This document shows positions 8,791 to 16,845 of a stretch of 64,000 nucleotides of DNA, one piece after another. Made by a program: the position numbers and the translations under genes. The stretch is from NCBI RefSeq assembly GCF_004799495.1, contig NZ_SSMY01000010.1, positions 62,001 through 126,000 on the forward strand, written 5' to 3'. This DNA is from Sphingomonas sp. Lineage in GTDB: Bacteria > Pseudomonadota > Alphaproteobacteria > Sphingomonadales > Sphingomonadaceae. A model generated the notes under the pieces. The model was given only the letters and a program-made list of their open reading frames with translations, was not told the DNA's origin and did not search any database. Position 1 is the first letter of the stretch. Each line of letters opens with the position of its first letter.

Positions 8791-10596
8791 ATGACGCGTA
8801 CCGCTCTGATGCTCGGCTGTTCCGCTTTGTTGTTCACCTCCGCCGCGCCAGCGCCGCTCGTCGCGCAGCAGAATATTCGCGCGCCCGGCCGGCCGTCGCC
8901 CGTGCGCTGCCGCGGCGAGGATCGGCCGACCTATTCCAACTACCAGACCAGCCCGTCGCCGGTGACCGTCGTCACGGGCAAGCAACCCAAGGCGAAGCGC
9001 GACAAGTCCGCGCAGGACTTGGTCGTCACCGGGTCGCGGGTGCGGTCGAGCGACGCGCGCGGCATGGCAGAAGCCTATGCGCCCCCACCCCCACCGCCTG
9101 CACCACCGCCAATGGCCATGCCCGCGCCGCCCGCGCCCGTTATTACCGGCAGCCTGTACAACGCCGCTCCCTACGGCAGCCGCCAGAACACCGAGCGCTA
9201 TGACGGCAAGGCGGTCGCCTCGATCATGTCGGTCGCCGCCGCGCCCGTCTCGACCTTCTCGGTCGATGTCGACACCGGTTCCTATTCCAACGTCCGCCGC
9301 TTCCTGACCGAAGGCAATACGCCGCCGCCCGAAGCGGTGCGGACCGAAGAGATGATCAATTATTTCCGCTACGATTATCCGCGTCCCGCCGACCGTGCGC
9401 AGCCGTTCAGCGTGACCACCGATGTCGCGCGGACACCGTGGAACCCCGACACGCGGCTGCTCCGCATCGGGCTGCGCGGGTACGACGTCGCGACAAGCGA
9501 CCGGCCGCGCGCGAACCTGGTGTTCCTCGTCGATGTCTCGGGGTCGATGAACGAGCCGGATAAGCTACCACTGGTGAAGTCCGCGCTCACCGCGCTTGCC
9601 GACCGCCTCCGCCCCGACGACCGCGTGTCGATCGTGGTCTATGCGGGGAACGCCGGGATCGTGCTCGAGCCAACCGCCGACAAGCAATACGTCAAGGCCG
9701 CGCTCGATTGCCTCCAGGCGGGCGGATCGACCGCGGGCGGCGCGGGGATCAAGCTCGCCTACGACACCGCGCGCGCGAACTTCGTGCCGGGCGGGATCAA
9801 CCGCATCTTCCTCGCCACCGACGGCGATTTCAACGTCGGGGTCAGCGACAACAAGACGCTGGAGGAAATGATCAAGCACGAGCGCGACGACGGCATCACG
9901 CTGACCACGCTCGGGTTCGGCCAGGGCAATTACAACGAAGCGATGATGGAGCGGATCGCCGACGTCGGGAACGGCAATTACGCCTATATCGACAGCGAGC
10001 GCGAGGCGGAGAAGGTGCTCGACGACGAGCTTTCCGCGACGATGGTGACGATCGCGAGGGACGTGAAGGTGCAGGTCGAGTTCAACCCGGCGGCGGTCAA
10101 GGAATACCGCCTGATCGGGTACGAAAACCGCGCGCTGGCAGAGGAGGACTTCAACAACGACGCGGTCGATGCCGGCGACATGGGCGCGGGACATCAGGTG
10201 ACCGCGCTGTACGAAGTCGTCCCCGCGAACGGTGCGGGTTGGCTGCCCAACCGGCGGTATCCCGCCAATGCGGCGACACCCCAACCGGCGCCGGTCGGCG
10301 CGAACGAGCTATGCTTCGTCAAGCTGCGCTACAAGCTGCCCGAGGGTGGCGCGTCGCTGCTGATCACGCGGCCCGTGCCCGCGATGAGCTTGCGCACCGC
10401 CGCCTGGCCGACCGGCGATATGGCGTTCGTGACCGCGGTCGCGGCGTTCGGCCAGAAGCTGCGCGGCGACAAATATCTCGGGAGCTACCGCTTTGCCGAT
10501 ATCCAGCGGCTGGCGGGATCGCCCGACGGTTACTGGCGGCAGGAGTTCGTCCGGCTGGCCGGAATGGCCGACCGGCGCAATCCCGTGCGCGACTGA
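8791..10596 (+). CDS. Secreted von Willebrand factor type A protein (YfbK-like)
   Basis: A 601-residue protein with an N-terminal export signal ending near 'PAPLVAQQ', so probably periplasmic or surface-located. Residues 30-140 are a low-complexity Pro-rich linker. A YfbK-type N-terminal domain follows ('TFSVDVDTGSYSNVRRFL', residues 155-172), then the VWA domain with an intact MIDAS motif DVSGSM at 248-253 and 'FLATDGDFNVGVS'. The C-terminal part matches the conserved YfbK tail ('LCFVKLRYKLPEG'). VWA domains bind metal-dependent protein partners; this family's role is not established. Unusually, the linker contains 'PVTVVTG' and 'DLVVTGSRVRSS', which resemble the plug entry of TonB receptors. 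It is preceded by a strong Shine-Dalgarno (GGGGAG). Confidence 0.88.
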   Translation: MTRTALMLGCSALLFTSAAPAPLVAQQNIRAPGRPSPVRCRGEDRPTYSNYQTSPSPVTVVTGKQPKAKRDKSAQDLVVTGSRVRSSDARGMAEAYAPPPPPPAPPPMAMPAPPAPVITGSLYNAAPYGSRQNTERYDGKAVASIMSVAAAPVSTFSVDVDTGSYSNVRRFLTEGNTPPPEAVRTEEMINYFRYDYPRPADRAQPFSVTTDVARTPWNPDTRLLRIGLRGYDVATSDRPRANLVFLVDVSGSMNEPDKLPLVKSALTALADRLRPDDRVSIVVYAGNAGIVLEPTADKQYVKAALDCLQAGGSTAGGAGIKLAYDTARANFVPGGINRIFLATDGDFNVGVSDNKTLEEMIKHERDDGITLTTLGFGQGNYNEAMMERIADVGNGNYAYIDSEREAEKVLDDELSATMVTIARDVKVQVEFNPAAVKEYRLIGYENRALAEEDFNNDAVDAGDMGAGHQVTALYEVVPANGAGWLPNRRYPANAATPQPAPVGANELCFVKLRYKLPEGGASLLITRPVPAMSLRTAAWPTGDMAFVTAVAAFGQKLRGDKYLGSYRFADIQRLAGSPDGYWRQEFVRLAGMADRRNPVRD

Positions 10597-10612
10597 TCTA
10601 CCTTACTGGCGT

Positions 10613-10645
10613 ATCGCCCGCCCTCCGCATAGGATGGCGGGCGAT
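10613..10645 (+). terminator. Hairpin between the VWA and helix-hairpin-helix genes
   Basis: ATCGCCCGCC at 10613-10622 pairs perfectly with GGCGGGCGAT at 10636-10645 (13-base loop), followed by ATGCTTTT. The T-run is short and a few bases away, so it may be a weak terminator or an attenuating structure just before the next gene's ribosome binding site. Confidence 0.4.
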
Positions 10646-10662
10646 ATGCTTTTGAGGATGAC

Positions 10663-11400
10663 ATGCAAACGACACCGATGAGCCCGGGCGGGGCGGCCGA
10701 CGCCTTCTTCAGCTGGACGGTGATCTCGCTGATCGCGATCGGGGTGATCGCCGCGCTCGTGATCGCCGGCATTATCTACGGGCGCCGCCTGTCCTACCAG
10801 CGCCACCGCGCCGAAGAAGCCGCCGAGGAACGCGCCGACGAAGCAGGCATCCCGCTGCCCGAGGAAGAAGATCCGATCGCGGCGGCGACAAGCACCGAGC
10901 CGGTCGCCAAGGAACCCGATTCCGATCTGCCGGTGAAGGTGCCGGAACCCAGGCCGAAACCGGCGCCAGCGCCCAAATCGACGCCCGCGCCAAAGCCGAA
11001 ACCCGCGCCCAAGCCTGCGCCAAAGCCGGCCCCGAAACCAGTACCCGCGCCAGCACCGGTACCGGCACCCGTCGAGGAAGCGGCGTCACCCCCGCCGCCT
11101 GCTCCGCCAGCCGCGCCGGAGCCTGCCCCCGAACCGGCTGTCGCGCCAGACCTCGCCGGCGCGCTCTCGCTCACGACGATCAAGGGACTCGGGCCGAAGG
11201 TCGCGGCGATGCTCGCCGAGCGCGGCATCACGCGGGTCGACCAGGTCGCGGCGCTGAGCGACGCCGAGGCGAGCGACCTCGACGCGCAACTTGGCGTGTT
11301 CACCGGCCGCATGGCGCGCGACCGCTGGATCGACCAGGCCAAGCTCCTCGCGAGCGGCGACACCGCGGCGTACGAGGCGGAGTTCGGGAAGCTCGGCTAG
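10663..11400 (+). CDS. Membrane-anchored protein with Pro/Lys/Ala linker and C-terminal helix-hairpin-helix domain
   Basis: A 245-residue protein of three parts: one transmembrane helix at about residues 17-41, a 90-residue linker rich in Pro, Ala, Lys and Glu with repeated 'KPAPKPAPKPAP', and a C-terminal domain at about 168-245. That domain starts with 'TIKGLGPKVAAMLAERGI', typical of helix-hairpin-helix DNA-binding modules like those in proteins annotated as predicted 5' nucleases. No nuclease residues are identifiable. A single-helix anchor, a stiff charged linker and a DNA-binding-like tip suggest tethering of nucleic acid at the membrane, but that is inference. GAGG precedes the ATG at 10663. 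The stop overlaps that of the convergent gene. Confidence 0.75.
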   Translation: MQTTPMSPGGAADAFFSWTVISLIAIGVIAALVIAGIIYGRRLSYQRHRAEEAAEERADEAGIPLPEEEDPIAAATSTEPVAKEPDSDLPVKVPEPRPKPAPAPKSTPAPKPKPAPKPAPKPAPKPVPAPAPVPAPVEEAASPPPPAPPAAPEPAPEPAVAPDLAGALSLTTIKGLGPKVAAMLAERGITRVDQVAALSDAEASDLDAQLGVFTGRMARDRWIDQAKLLASGDTAAYEAEFGKLG

Positions 11401-12692
11401 GCCGCGCGGCTGACCAGCAGCTTGTCGATCCGGCGCCCGTCGAGGTCGACGACCTCGAACGTCCAACCCTGTTCGGTGACGCTTTCCCCTTCCGCGGGCA
11501 AGCGCCGGAACGCGGCGAGCGCGAAGCCCGCAGCGGTCGCGTAATCGCGGTCGTCGGGCAAATCCAAGTCGAGCTTTTCGGCGAGCAGATCGGCCGAGGC
11601 CGACCCTGCGACCAAGTACGATCCGTCGTCGCGATGGACGAAATCGGGGGCTTCGTGCGGGTCGGTGTCGGAGGCGAAGTCGCCGGCGATCGCGGCGAGC
11701 AAGTCGGCGGGCGTGACGATCCCTTCGAAATGCCCATATTCGTCGTGGATCAGCGCCATCGGCACGTCGGCGCGGCGGAGGCGGACGAGCGCGTCCATCG
11801 CATCGAGCTGGTCGATCACCACCGGCGCGGCGCGCATCAGCACCTTGAGGTCGAGCACGTCGCCGCGGATCGCCGCCGCGACGATGTCGCGCGCCTGCAC
11901 CACGCCCACGACCGCATCGACCGATCCTTCGGCAACCGGCAACCGCGTGTGCGGCGACGCGGCGAGCTTCTCGCGAATCCCCGCCGGATCGAGCCCGATA
12001 TCGAGCCATTCGACCTCGGTGCGCGGCGTCATCACCTCGCGCACGGGGCGGTCGGCGAGCCGCACCACGCCCGAGATGATCGAACGCTCATGCTCCTCGA
12101 TCACGCCCGACTTCGACGCCTCGGCGACGATCAGGTGAAGCTCCTCGGCGGTGACCTGATCCTCGCTCTCGCGGCTCAGCCCGATCGCCCAGAACAGCGC
12201 CTTGCTGGTCGAATCGAGCAGCCACACGATCGGCGCGGCGACCTTCGACAGCCACACCATCGGGATCGCGACGATCGCGGCTATCGGCTCGGGCGAGCGC
12301 AAGGCGATCTGCTTGGGCACGAGTTCGCCGACGATCAGCGAGACGAAGGTCGTGACGCCGATCACCAGCACGAACCCGACGGTGCTCGCGCTCTCCGCGC
12401 TCAACCCCAGCGCCTGGAGCCGTACCGCGGTCGGCCCGCCCAGCGCTTCGCCCGAATAGGCGCCTGACAGGATTGCGATCAGCGTGATCCCGACCTGCGC
12501 GGTCGACAGGAACTTCCCCGGATCGGCGGAGAGATCGAGCGCGGCGCGCGCGCCCCGGCTCCCGGTCCGCGCCATCGCCTCCAGCCGCGCTTTCCGCGAC
12601 GAAGCGATCGACAGCTCGCTCATCGCGAACACGCCGTTCACCGCGACGAGCACGAGGATGATGACGACGTCGATCCAGGGATAGGGTGCCAT
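11397..12692 (-). CDS. Hemolysin-family/CNNM-type membrane protein with CBS pair and CorC domain
   Basis: A 431-residue inner-membrane protein of the HlyC/CorC (CNNM) family, usually linked to magnesium or cobalt efflux and divalent-cation homeostasis. The N-terminal DUF21-type domain has several hydrophobic helices ('VVIILVLVAVNGVFAMSEL', then segments at about 65-80, 100-120 and 140-160). A CBS pair ('REVMTPRTEVEWLD' and 'IHDEYGHFEGIVTPADLL') and a C-terminal CorC/HlyC domain ('GWTFEVVDLDGRRIDKLLV') follow. All three parts are full length. The name hemolysin is historical. The TAG stop shares the palindrome CTAG with the stop of the convergent HhH gene. Confidence 0.92.
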   Translation of the reverse strand: MAPYPWIDVVIILVLVAVNGVFAMSELSIASSRKARLEAMARTGSRGARAALDLSADPGKFLSTAQVGITLIAILSGAYSGEALGGPTAVRLQALGLSAESASTVGFVLVIGVTTFVSLIVGELVPKQIALRSPEPIAAIVAIPMVWLSKVAAPIVWLLDSTSKALFWAIGLSRESEDQVTAEELHLIVAEASKSGVIEEHERSIISGVVRLADRPVREVMTPRTEVEWLDIGLDPAGIREKLAASPHTRLPVAEGSVDAVVGVVQARDIVAAAIRGDVLDLKVLMRAAPVVIDQLDAMDALVRLRRADVPMALIHDEYGHFEGIVTPADLLAAIAGDFASDTDPHEAPDFVHRDDGSYLVAGSASADLLAEKLDLDLPDDRDYATAAGFALAAFRRLPAEGESVTEQGWTFEVVDLDGRRIDKLLVSRAA

Positions 12693-12808
12693 GATGCGGG
12701 GTCAGCCTATAGGGCGGAGAGCGACCTAAGCAACTCATCAAAAAATTGCTGTTGATTGACCGTCTTACTCCGGGGTGCCAGCATTCGAAATCGGGGGGGC
12801 AAGTCGTA

Positions 12809-13945
12809 ATGCCATTCTATTTTCGTAAGTCAGTGTCAGCGGGGCCTTTTCGTTTCAACCTTTCATCAGGCGGCATTGGCATGTCGGTTGGTGTTAACGG
12901 CTTACGCTTCGGGACCGGTCCTCGAGGCCACTATGTCCATGCCGGACGGGGCGGCCTTTACTATCACGCATCCTTGGGCGAAAACTCGTCAAGACGGATA
13001 TATGCGGAACCTTCTCGGAGTCACTTTGCTCCGCCACGTCGCCACCCTGCGCACATTGTAGAGCCTAACGTTGACATGGTGCCTGTGTCTTCCGGCGACG
13101 TGATGTCGATGTCAGATGAGCGGTTTTCCGACCTTTTGGATGAGTTTAATTCAAAGCAGGGAAAGTTATCCCTTGCTTGGACGCTCGCCGGAACCGCCCT
13201 CGTTCTCGGTCTCATCAGCGCAGCTGGTTTAGGTGTCGGAGCGATAATCGCAGCATTCGTCCTAACGGTGATCGCAGCGATAGTGGGCGCTCACATAGAC
13301 GCGACCCGGCGTTCCGTAGTTGTCATGTACAATCTCGAACAGGACGCTTCGGCAGCTTATCAATCACTCACTGATGCGTTCGATCATCTCGCCGCATCGT
13401 CGCGCAAATGGCATGTAGATGCAGGCGGTAAGGTGCGTGACATTCACACATGGAAACGCAATGCTGGCGCAAGCACCCTGGTCGATAAGCGTCCAACCCA
13501 ATTTGGTTACGGACTGCCTAGAGTCTTGAAGAGCAATGTCACGCCGCCGACTATGCAGGTCGGAAAAGAGACGCTGTATTTTTTACCGGACCTAACATTA
13601 GTGGTCGAAAACGGTCGCGTTGGTGCCGTTGCTTACGATGCACTTCGGGTCACATGGCAAGATAGCCGCTTCATAGAGGAGGACAGCGTCCCAAGCGACG
13701 CGCAGATTGTTGGCGAAACTTGGAAATACCCGAACAAAAACGGTGGGCCCGATCGACGTTTCGCGAACAACCGCCGTCTGCCCATTTGCCTGTACGAATC
13801 CTTTCATCTGGGAAGCGCCAACGGATTGAACGAATTGTTACAGGTTTCGACGAACGGTCGCACTCGGGCTTTTGCATCTGCGGTGCAGGCGCTAGCGGCT
13901 GTTCTAGGCAGGAGCAGTGCCGTCCTCGCGCTTCCAAATCTCTAA
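12809..13945 (+). CDS. DUF4236 domain protein, lower-GC orphan gene
   Basis: A 378-residue protein. The first ~55 residues match DUF4236 ('FRKSVSAGPFRFNLSSGGIG', then 'FGTGPRGHYVHAGRGGLYY'), a short family of unknown function. Two hydrophobic helices follow at about 125-165 ('LAGTALVLGLISAAGLGVGA'), so it is probably membrane-anchored. The remaining 200 residues are soluble and I do not recognise them. I chose the ATG at 12809, where the family begins, over the ORF-track start at 12746. Base composition differs from the neighbours: 28 G+C of 60 at 13321-13380, against 41 of 60 in murA at 30001-30060. It stands alone between housekeeping genes, which suggests horizontal acquisition. No function is assigned. 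Confidence 0.75.
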   Translation: MPFYFRKSVSAGPFRFNLSSGGIGMSVGVNGLRFGTGPRGHYVHAGRGGLYYHASLGENSSRRIYAEPSRSHFAPPRRHPAHIVEPNVDMVPVSSGDVMSMSDERFSDLLDEFNSKQGKLSLAWTLAGTALVLGLISAAGLGVGAIIAAFVLTVIAAIVGAHIDATRRSVVVMYNLEQDASAAYQSLTDAFDHLAASSRKWHVDAGGKVRDIHTWKRNAGASTLVDKRPTQFGYGLPRVLKSNVTPPTMQVGKETLYFLPDLTLVVENGRVGAVAYDALRVTWQDSRFIEEDSVPSDAQIVGETWKYPNKNGGPDRRFANNRRLPICLYESFHLGSANGLNELLQVSTNGRTRAFASAVQALAAVLGRSSAVLALPNL

Positions 13946-13987
13946 ACGCGCTCAATCATTGGTGAAGGTTGCGGTGAAATACGCAAC

Positions 13988-14416
13988 TTATCGGCGGCTG
14001 GCGAAAAAATCGCGCAGCAGCGCCGCCGCCTCCCCCTCGCCGATCCCGCCATAGATTTCGGGCCGATGGTGCACCGTCGGCTGCGCGAACAGGCGTGGGC
14101 CGTGTTCGACCGCGCCGCCCTTGGGGTCGCTCGCGCCGTAATAGAGCCGCTTGATCCGCGCGTGGGCGATTGCGCCGGCGCACATCGCGCACGGCTCGAG
14201 CGTCACCCACAGGTCGCAATCGCTCAGCCGATCGTCGCCGATCGCCTCCGCTGCTGCACGGATCGCGAGCATCTCGGCATGCGCGGTTGGATCGTGCCGC
14301 GCGCGCGGCGCGTTGGCGGCGGTCGCGACGATTCGGTCGCCCAGCACCACCACCGCGCCGACGGGGACTTCCCCCTCAGCGGCGGCGGCGGCGGCCGCGC
14401 CGAGCGCGGCGCGCAT
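13988..14416 (-). CDS. tadA: tRNA-specific adenosine deaminase
   Basis: Zinc cytidine/adenosine deaminase of the TadA type, which converts A34 to inosine in the tRNA-Arg(ACG) anticodon. It has 142 residues, close to the family's usual 150-165. The motifs are 'TAHAEML' (zinc His and catalytic Glu) and 'TLEPCAMCAGA' (two zinc Cys). 'PVGAVVV' near residue 18 is also typical. The ATG at 14416 gives a short but complete N-terminus. It follows the small membrane protein gene on the same strand with 23 bases between them, so they may be co-transcribed. Another nucleoside deaminase of the family is possible but less likely given the match. Confidence 0.9.
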   Translation of the reverse strand: MRAALGAAAAAAAEGEVPVGAVVVLGDRIVATAANAPRARHDPTAHAEMLAIRAAAEAIGDDRLSDCDLWVTLEPCAMCAGAIAHARIKRLYYGASDPKGGAVEHGPRLFAQPTVHHRPEIYGGIGEGEAAALLRDFFASRR

Positions 14417-14439
14417 TGGCGGCGGTAGCTGGAACGCGC

Positions 14440-14688
14440 TTATTTGGGCGCCACGCTATTGGCCGGCGGCGCTTCGCCGGGCTTGTTGATCTGGACGGTC
14501 GGTACCGTCACGTTGGTCGTGCCGGTCGTCACCGTCGCGACGTTCGCCGTCACCTCGGGCGCCTTGCCGCCCTCGACCTTGACCGTCGGCAGCGTGCCGG
14601 CGGTGCCGTGCAGCGTCACCATGCCGGTCGCCAGCAGGATGATCAGGACCACGGCCGCCAGGCCGATCAGCGCGAGCAGGAACCGCAT
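14440..14688 (-). CDS. Small single-pass membrane protein, unknown
   Basis: An 82-residue protein with one N-terminal hydrophobic helix ('FLLALIGLAAVVLIILLATG', residues 3-22), followed by a Val/Thr-rich segment ('TTGTTNVTVPTVQI') and a short Pro-rich tail. It has no charged residue before the helix except Arg2 and no lipobox, so it is probably anchored with the C-terminus outside. GGGAGAGA upstream of the ATG is a strong Shine-Dalgarno. I do not recognise the family. It probably leads the unit that includes tadA. Confidence 0.65.
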   Translation of the reverse strand: MRFLLALIGLAAVVLIILLATGMVTLHGTAGTLPTVKVEGGKAPEVTANVATVTTGTTNVTVPTVQINKPGEAPPANSVAPK

Positions 14689-14769
14689 CGTCTCTCTCCC
14701 GTTAAATTCGAATCGTTGTCGTAATAACCATCGTCGGCCAGCGCGGTTGCAGGGTAAAGCCCGAATCTG

Positions 14770-14798
14770 TTGACCACGGGCGCGCTTGCCGCTATCCG
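14770..14798 (+). promoter_or_regulatory. Probable sigma-70-type promoter of rpmB
   Basis: TTGACC at 14770-14775, a 17-base spacer, then TATCCG at 14793-14798, about 50 bases before the rpmB start. The -35 box is five of six to consensus; the -10 is weaker, as is common in alphaproteobacteria. Confidence 0.55.
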
Positions 14799-14848
14799 CG
14801 CCCCCTTTCCGGGGCCAGGTTCGCCTGCCCGATACTCAGGATCTGATC

Positions 14849-15145
14849 ATGTCGCGCATTTGCGAGCTGACCGGCAAGGGCCGGCTGGTGGGTAACAATG
14901 TTTCCCATGCCAACAACAAGACCAAGCGGACGTTCCTGCCCAACCTGCAGAACGTGACGCTGATGTCGGACGCGCTGGGCACCAGCGTGAAGCTGCGCGT
15001 GTCGACGCACGGGCTGCGCTCGGTCGAGCATGTCGGCGGTCTCGACAATTGGCTGGTGAAGACGAGCGACGACGATTTGTCGCTGCGCGCGCGCCGCCTG
15101 AAGCGCGACGTCAAGAAGAAGCTGAGCACGCCCGCCGCGGCGTAA
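14849..15145 (+). CDS. rpmB: 50S ribosomal protein L28
   Basis: Large-subunit ribosomal protein bL28, 98 residues. The N-terminus '[20 protein letters not shown]' carries the family signature, with '[15 protein letters not shown]' after it. I start at the ATG at 14849 (Shine-Dalgarno AGGA at 14839-14842), not the 21-codon extension in the ORF track. It is a monocistronic gene with its own promoter and terminator. The C-terminus is slightly longer than in the E. coli protein (98 against 78 residues), normal for alphaproteobacteria. Confidence 0.97.
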   Translation: MSRICELTGKGRLVGNNVSHANNKTKRTFLPNLQNVTLMSDALGTSVKLRVSTHGLRSVEHVGGLDNWLVKTSDDDLSLRARRLKRDVKKKLSTPAAA

Positions 15146-15170
15146 AAGCCGATTCGGCCAAGGCTGTTCG

Positions 15171-15206
15171 AAAGCCCGCTCTCCCACATGGGGAGGGCGG
15201 GCTTTT
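15171..15206 (+). terminator. Rho-independent terminator of rpmB
   Basis: AAAGCCCGC followed by CTCCC, loop, GGGAG and GCGGGCTTTT form a long stem ending in TTTT, 26 bases after the rpmB stop. It may also serve the convergent gene, whose stop is at 15218. Confidence 0.85.
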
Positions 15207-15217
15207 CGCGTTGGAGC

Positions 15218-16195
15218 TCAGAAATCGAGGCGGAATTTCATCAACAGCGTGCGCTGGAACACGAACAGATTGTCGTCGCTGACCATCCACAGGATCGTCG
15301 CCGGCCCCTCGCGCGTCACCGCCAGTCCTTCGAAATTGTCGACCGTCAGCGGTGCCGCGAATCGGGCGATTTCGGTCCCTGCCACGATCGCGCCGGGCTT
15401 GAGCGCGCGCGGGTGGATCAGCGTCAGTACGGCGCTCCAGGCGAACGGCAATGCCAGCTTGCGGTTGAGCACCAGTATGCGCCCGTCGGGCAATTGGGTG
15501 GCATCGCTCGGGTCGTAGCCGTCGGGCGGGAGGTAGCCGAAGCGGAACCCGTTGTTCGGATGCACGACCGGGTCTCCGTCGAACAGCAAAGCCTGGCGCG
15601 CGTGGCTCCCCGGCCGGTTCGTCGTTTCGGCGACCACCAGAAAGCGCCCATCGCGGAGCCGCACCATCGATTCGGCGCCGCCATTGTCGTCCCAGCCGGC
15701 CATCGCGCGCGGGGCCGCCATCGCCGCGGGAAGCGTCAGCCCGGGAGCATAGCGCCAGATCTGGTTGTAGCGTTCGAACCCGACCCAGACCTGCCCCGAT
15801 CCCGGATCGACCGTCATCGATTCGCTGTCGCGGTCGCTCTTGTCCCAGCCGAGGCCGGGCCCCGCGGGCAAGTCGCCGAACCATGGCTCGCTAATCCGGA
15901 ATTTCGCGTCCATCCGGAACCGCGCGATCGTCCCGCCGTCGCTCAGCAAGGTGAAGCGGTCGCCCGCGATGCTCATCGAGGAAAACCCGCCGAACGCCCC
16001 GTCATGGCTCCACAGCGCCACGCCGCCGAGATACGTCAGCGCGCCGACCCGTGTCCGCTTTGGATCGCCTGGATCGAGTGCCACAGGCGTCGCCTCGATA
16101 TCGGCGCGCGTCCCCAGGATCGGCCGCCGCTCGGGCCCGCTCCAGCTTGTCGCCAGCGCGAGCACCGTCATCAGGATCAATCGCTTGGCCCGCAT
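15218..16195 (-). CDS. Secreted esterase-like activity of phytase family protein
   Basis: A 325-residue exported protein of the phytase-like/esterase-like beta-propeller family. The ATG at 16195 ('MRAKRLILMTVLALATSWSG') has GAGGGG 8 bases upstream and opens a signal peptide; the two earlier ATGs in the ORF have no such site. Family landmarks are 'GGVALWSHDGAFGGFSSMSI', 'DSESMTVDPGSGQVWVGFER' and, near the end, 'VDNFEGLAVTREGPATILWM'. The domain is annotated from sequence similarity and its true substrate is not established. The gene is divergent from the glycine-zipper gene and convergent with rpmB. Confidence 0.82.
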   Translation of the reverse strand: MRAKRLILMTVLALATSWSGPERRPILGTRADIEATPVALDPGDPKRTRVGALTYLGGVALWSHDGAFGGFSSMSIAGDRFTLLSDGGTIARFRMDAKFRISEPWFGDLPAGPGLGWDKSDRDSESMTVDPGSGQVWVGFERYNQIWRYAPGLTLPAAMAAPRAMAGWDDNGGAESMVRLRDGRFLVVAETTNRPGSHARQALLFDGDPVVHPNNGFRFGYLPPDGYDPSDATQLPDGRILVLNRKLALPFAWSAVLTLIHPRALKPGAIVAGTEIARFAAPLTVDNFEGLAVTREGPATILWMVSDDNLFVFQRTLLMKFRLDF

Positions 16196-16355
16196 CGCGC
16201 CCCTCATAGCGGCACGGGCTCCGCTGGCGAGAGGCGTTCGCTGAACGGTGGATAACGGACGCATTCAGCATCCACTCAACGCGAATCGGACATAACGCCT
16301 TCATCGAGAGCAACCGCGCTCGTGTGATTTTGAGAGACGGACAAGGAGACGACCC

Positions 16356-16742
16356 ATGTTGAAGAAACTGAGCCTCGCCGGTGCCGCGCTCGTGATGACC
16401 GCTACCGCCGTCATTCCCGCCGCGCCCGCCATGGCGCAAAGCCGCGCGTACCGCGACGCCTACAGCCAAGGCTACAACCGCGGCGGCTACGACAACCGCT
16501 ATTACGACAACGGCCGCACCTATCGCGGGTACGACCAGCGCTATCGCAACAACTACCGCACCCCGCGCGAGTGCAAGACCGACCGCGGCACGATCATCGG
16601 CGCGATCGCCGGGGGCCTGCTCGGCAACGTCATCGCCGGGCGCGGCGACCGCTTGCTCGGCACCGTGATCGGCGGTGCGGGCGGCGCGCTGGCCGGCCGC
16701 GAAGTCGCGAAGTCGGGGCAGCCGAATTACTGCCGGAGATAA
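16356..16742 (+). CDS. Glycine-zipper surface protein (17 kDa antigen-like)
   Basis: A 128-residue exported protein. A signal peptide ends at 'APAMAQ' (residue 28). A Tyr/Arg/Asn/Gly-rich segment follows ('GYNRGGYDNRYYDNGRTYRG'), then a glycine-zipper 2TM region at about 78-118 ('GTIIGAIAGGLLGNVIAGRG'), and a final Cys-Arg-Arg. This layout is typical of small sphingomonad envelope proteins with a Rickettsia 17 kDa-like zipper, thought to sit in the outer membrane; their role is unknown. A strong Shine-Dalgarno (AAGGAG) precedes the ATG. A perfect terminator follows. Confidence 0.85.
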   Translation: MLKKLSLAGAALVMTATAVIPAAPAMAQSRAYRDAYSQGYNRGGYDNRYYDNGRTYRGYDQRYRNNYRTPRECKTDRGTIIGAIAGGLLGNVIAGRGDRLLGTVIGGAGGALAGREVAKSGQPNYCRR

Positions 16743-16801
16743 GAGTTTCTCCCGAGTTGCTTATCGGGAGAGATAGTCCCTCGCGTAGCGTTTGAGGGCG
16801 G

Positions 16802-16832
16802 GGGCCGGCCTCTGAAAAGAGGCCGGCCCTTT
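16802..16832 (+). terminator. Strong rho-independent terminator after the glycine-zipper gene
   Basis: A perfect 12-bp stem (GGGCCGGCCTCT / AGAGGCCGGCCC) with a GAAA loop, followed by TTT. The convergent 65-aa gene ends 14 bases away, so it may act in both directions. Confidence 0.85.
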
Positions 16833-16845
16833 GTATGTCTTTCGT

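Noticed and set aside
12746-12808. Upstream start of the DUF4236 gene
   Set aside because: The extra 21 residues precede the domain start and have no ribosome site; the ATG at 12809 matches where the family begins.
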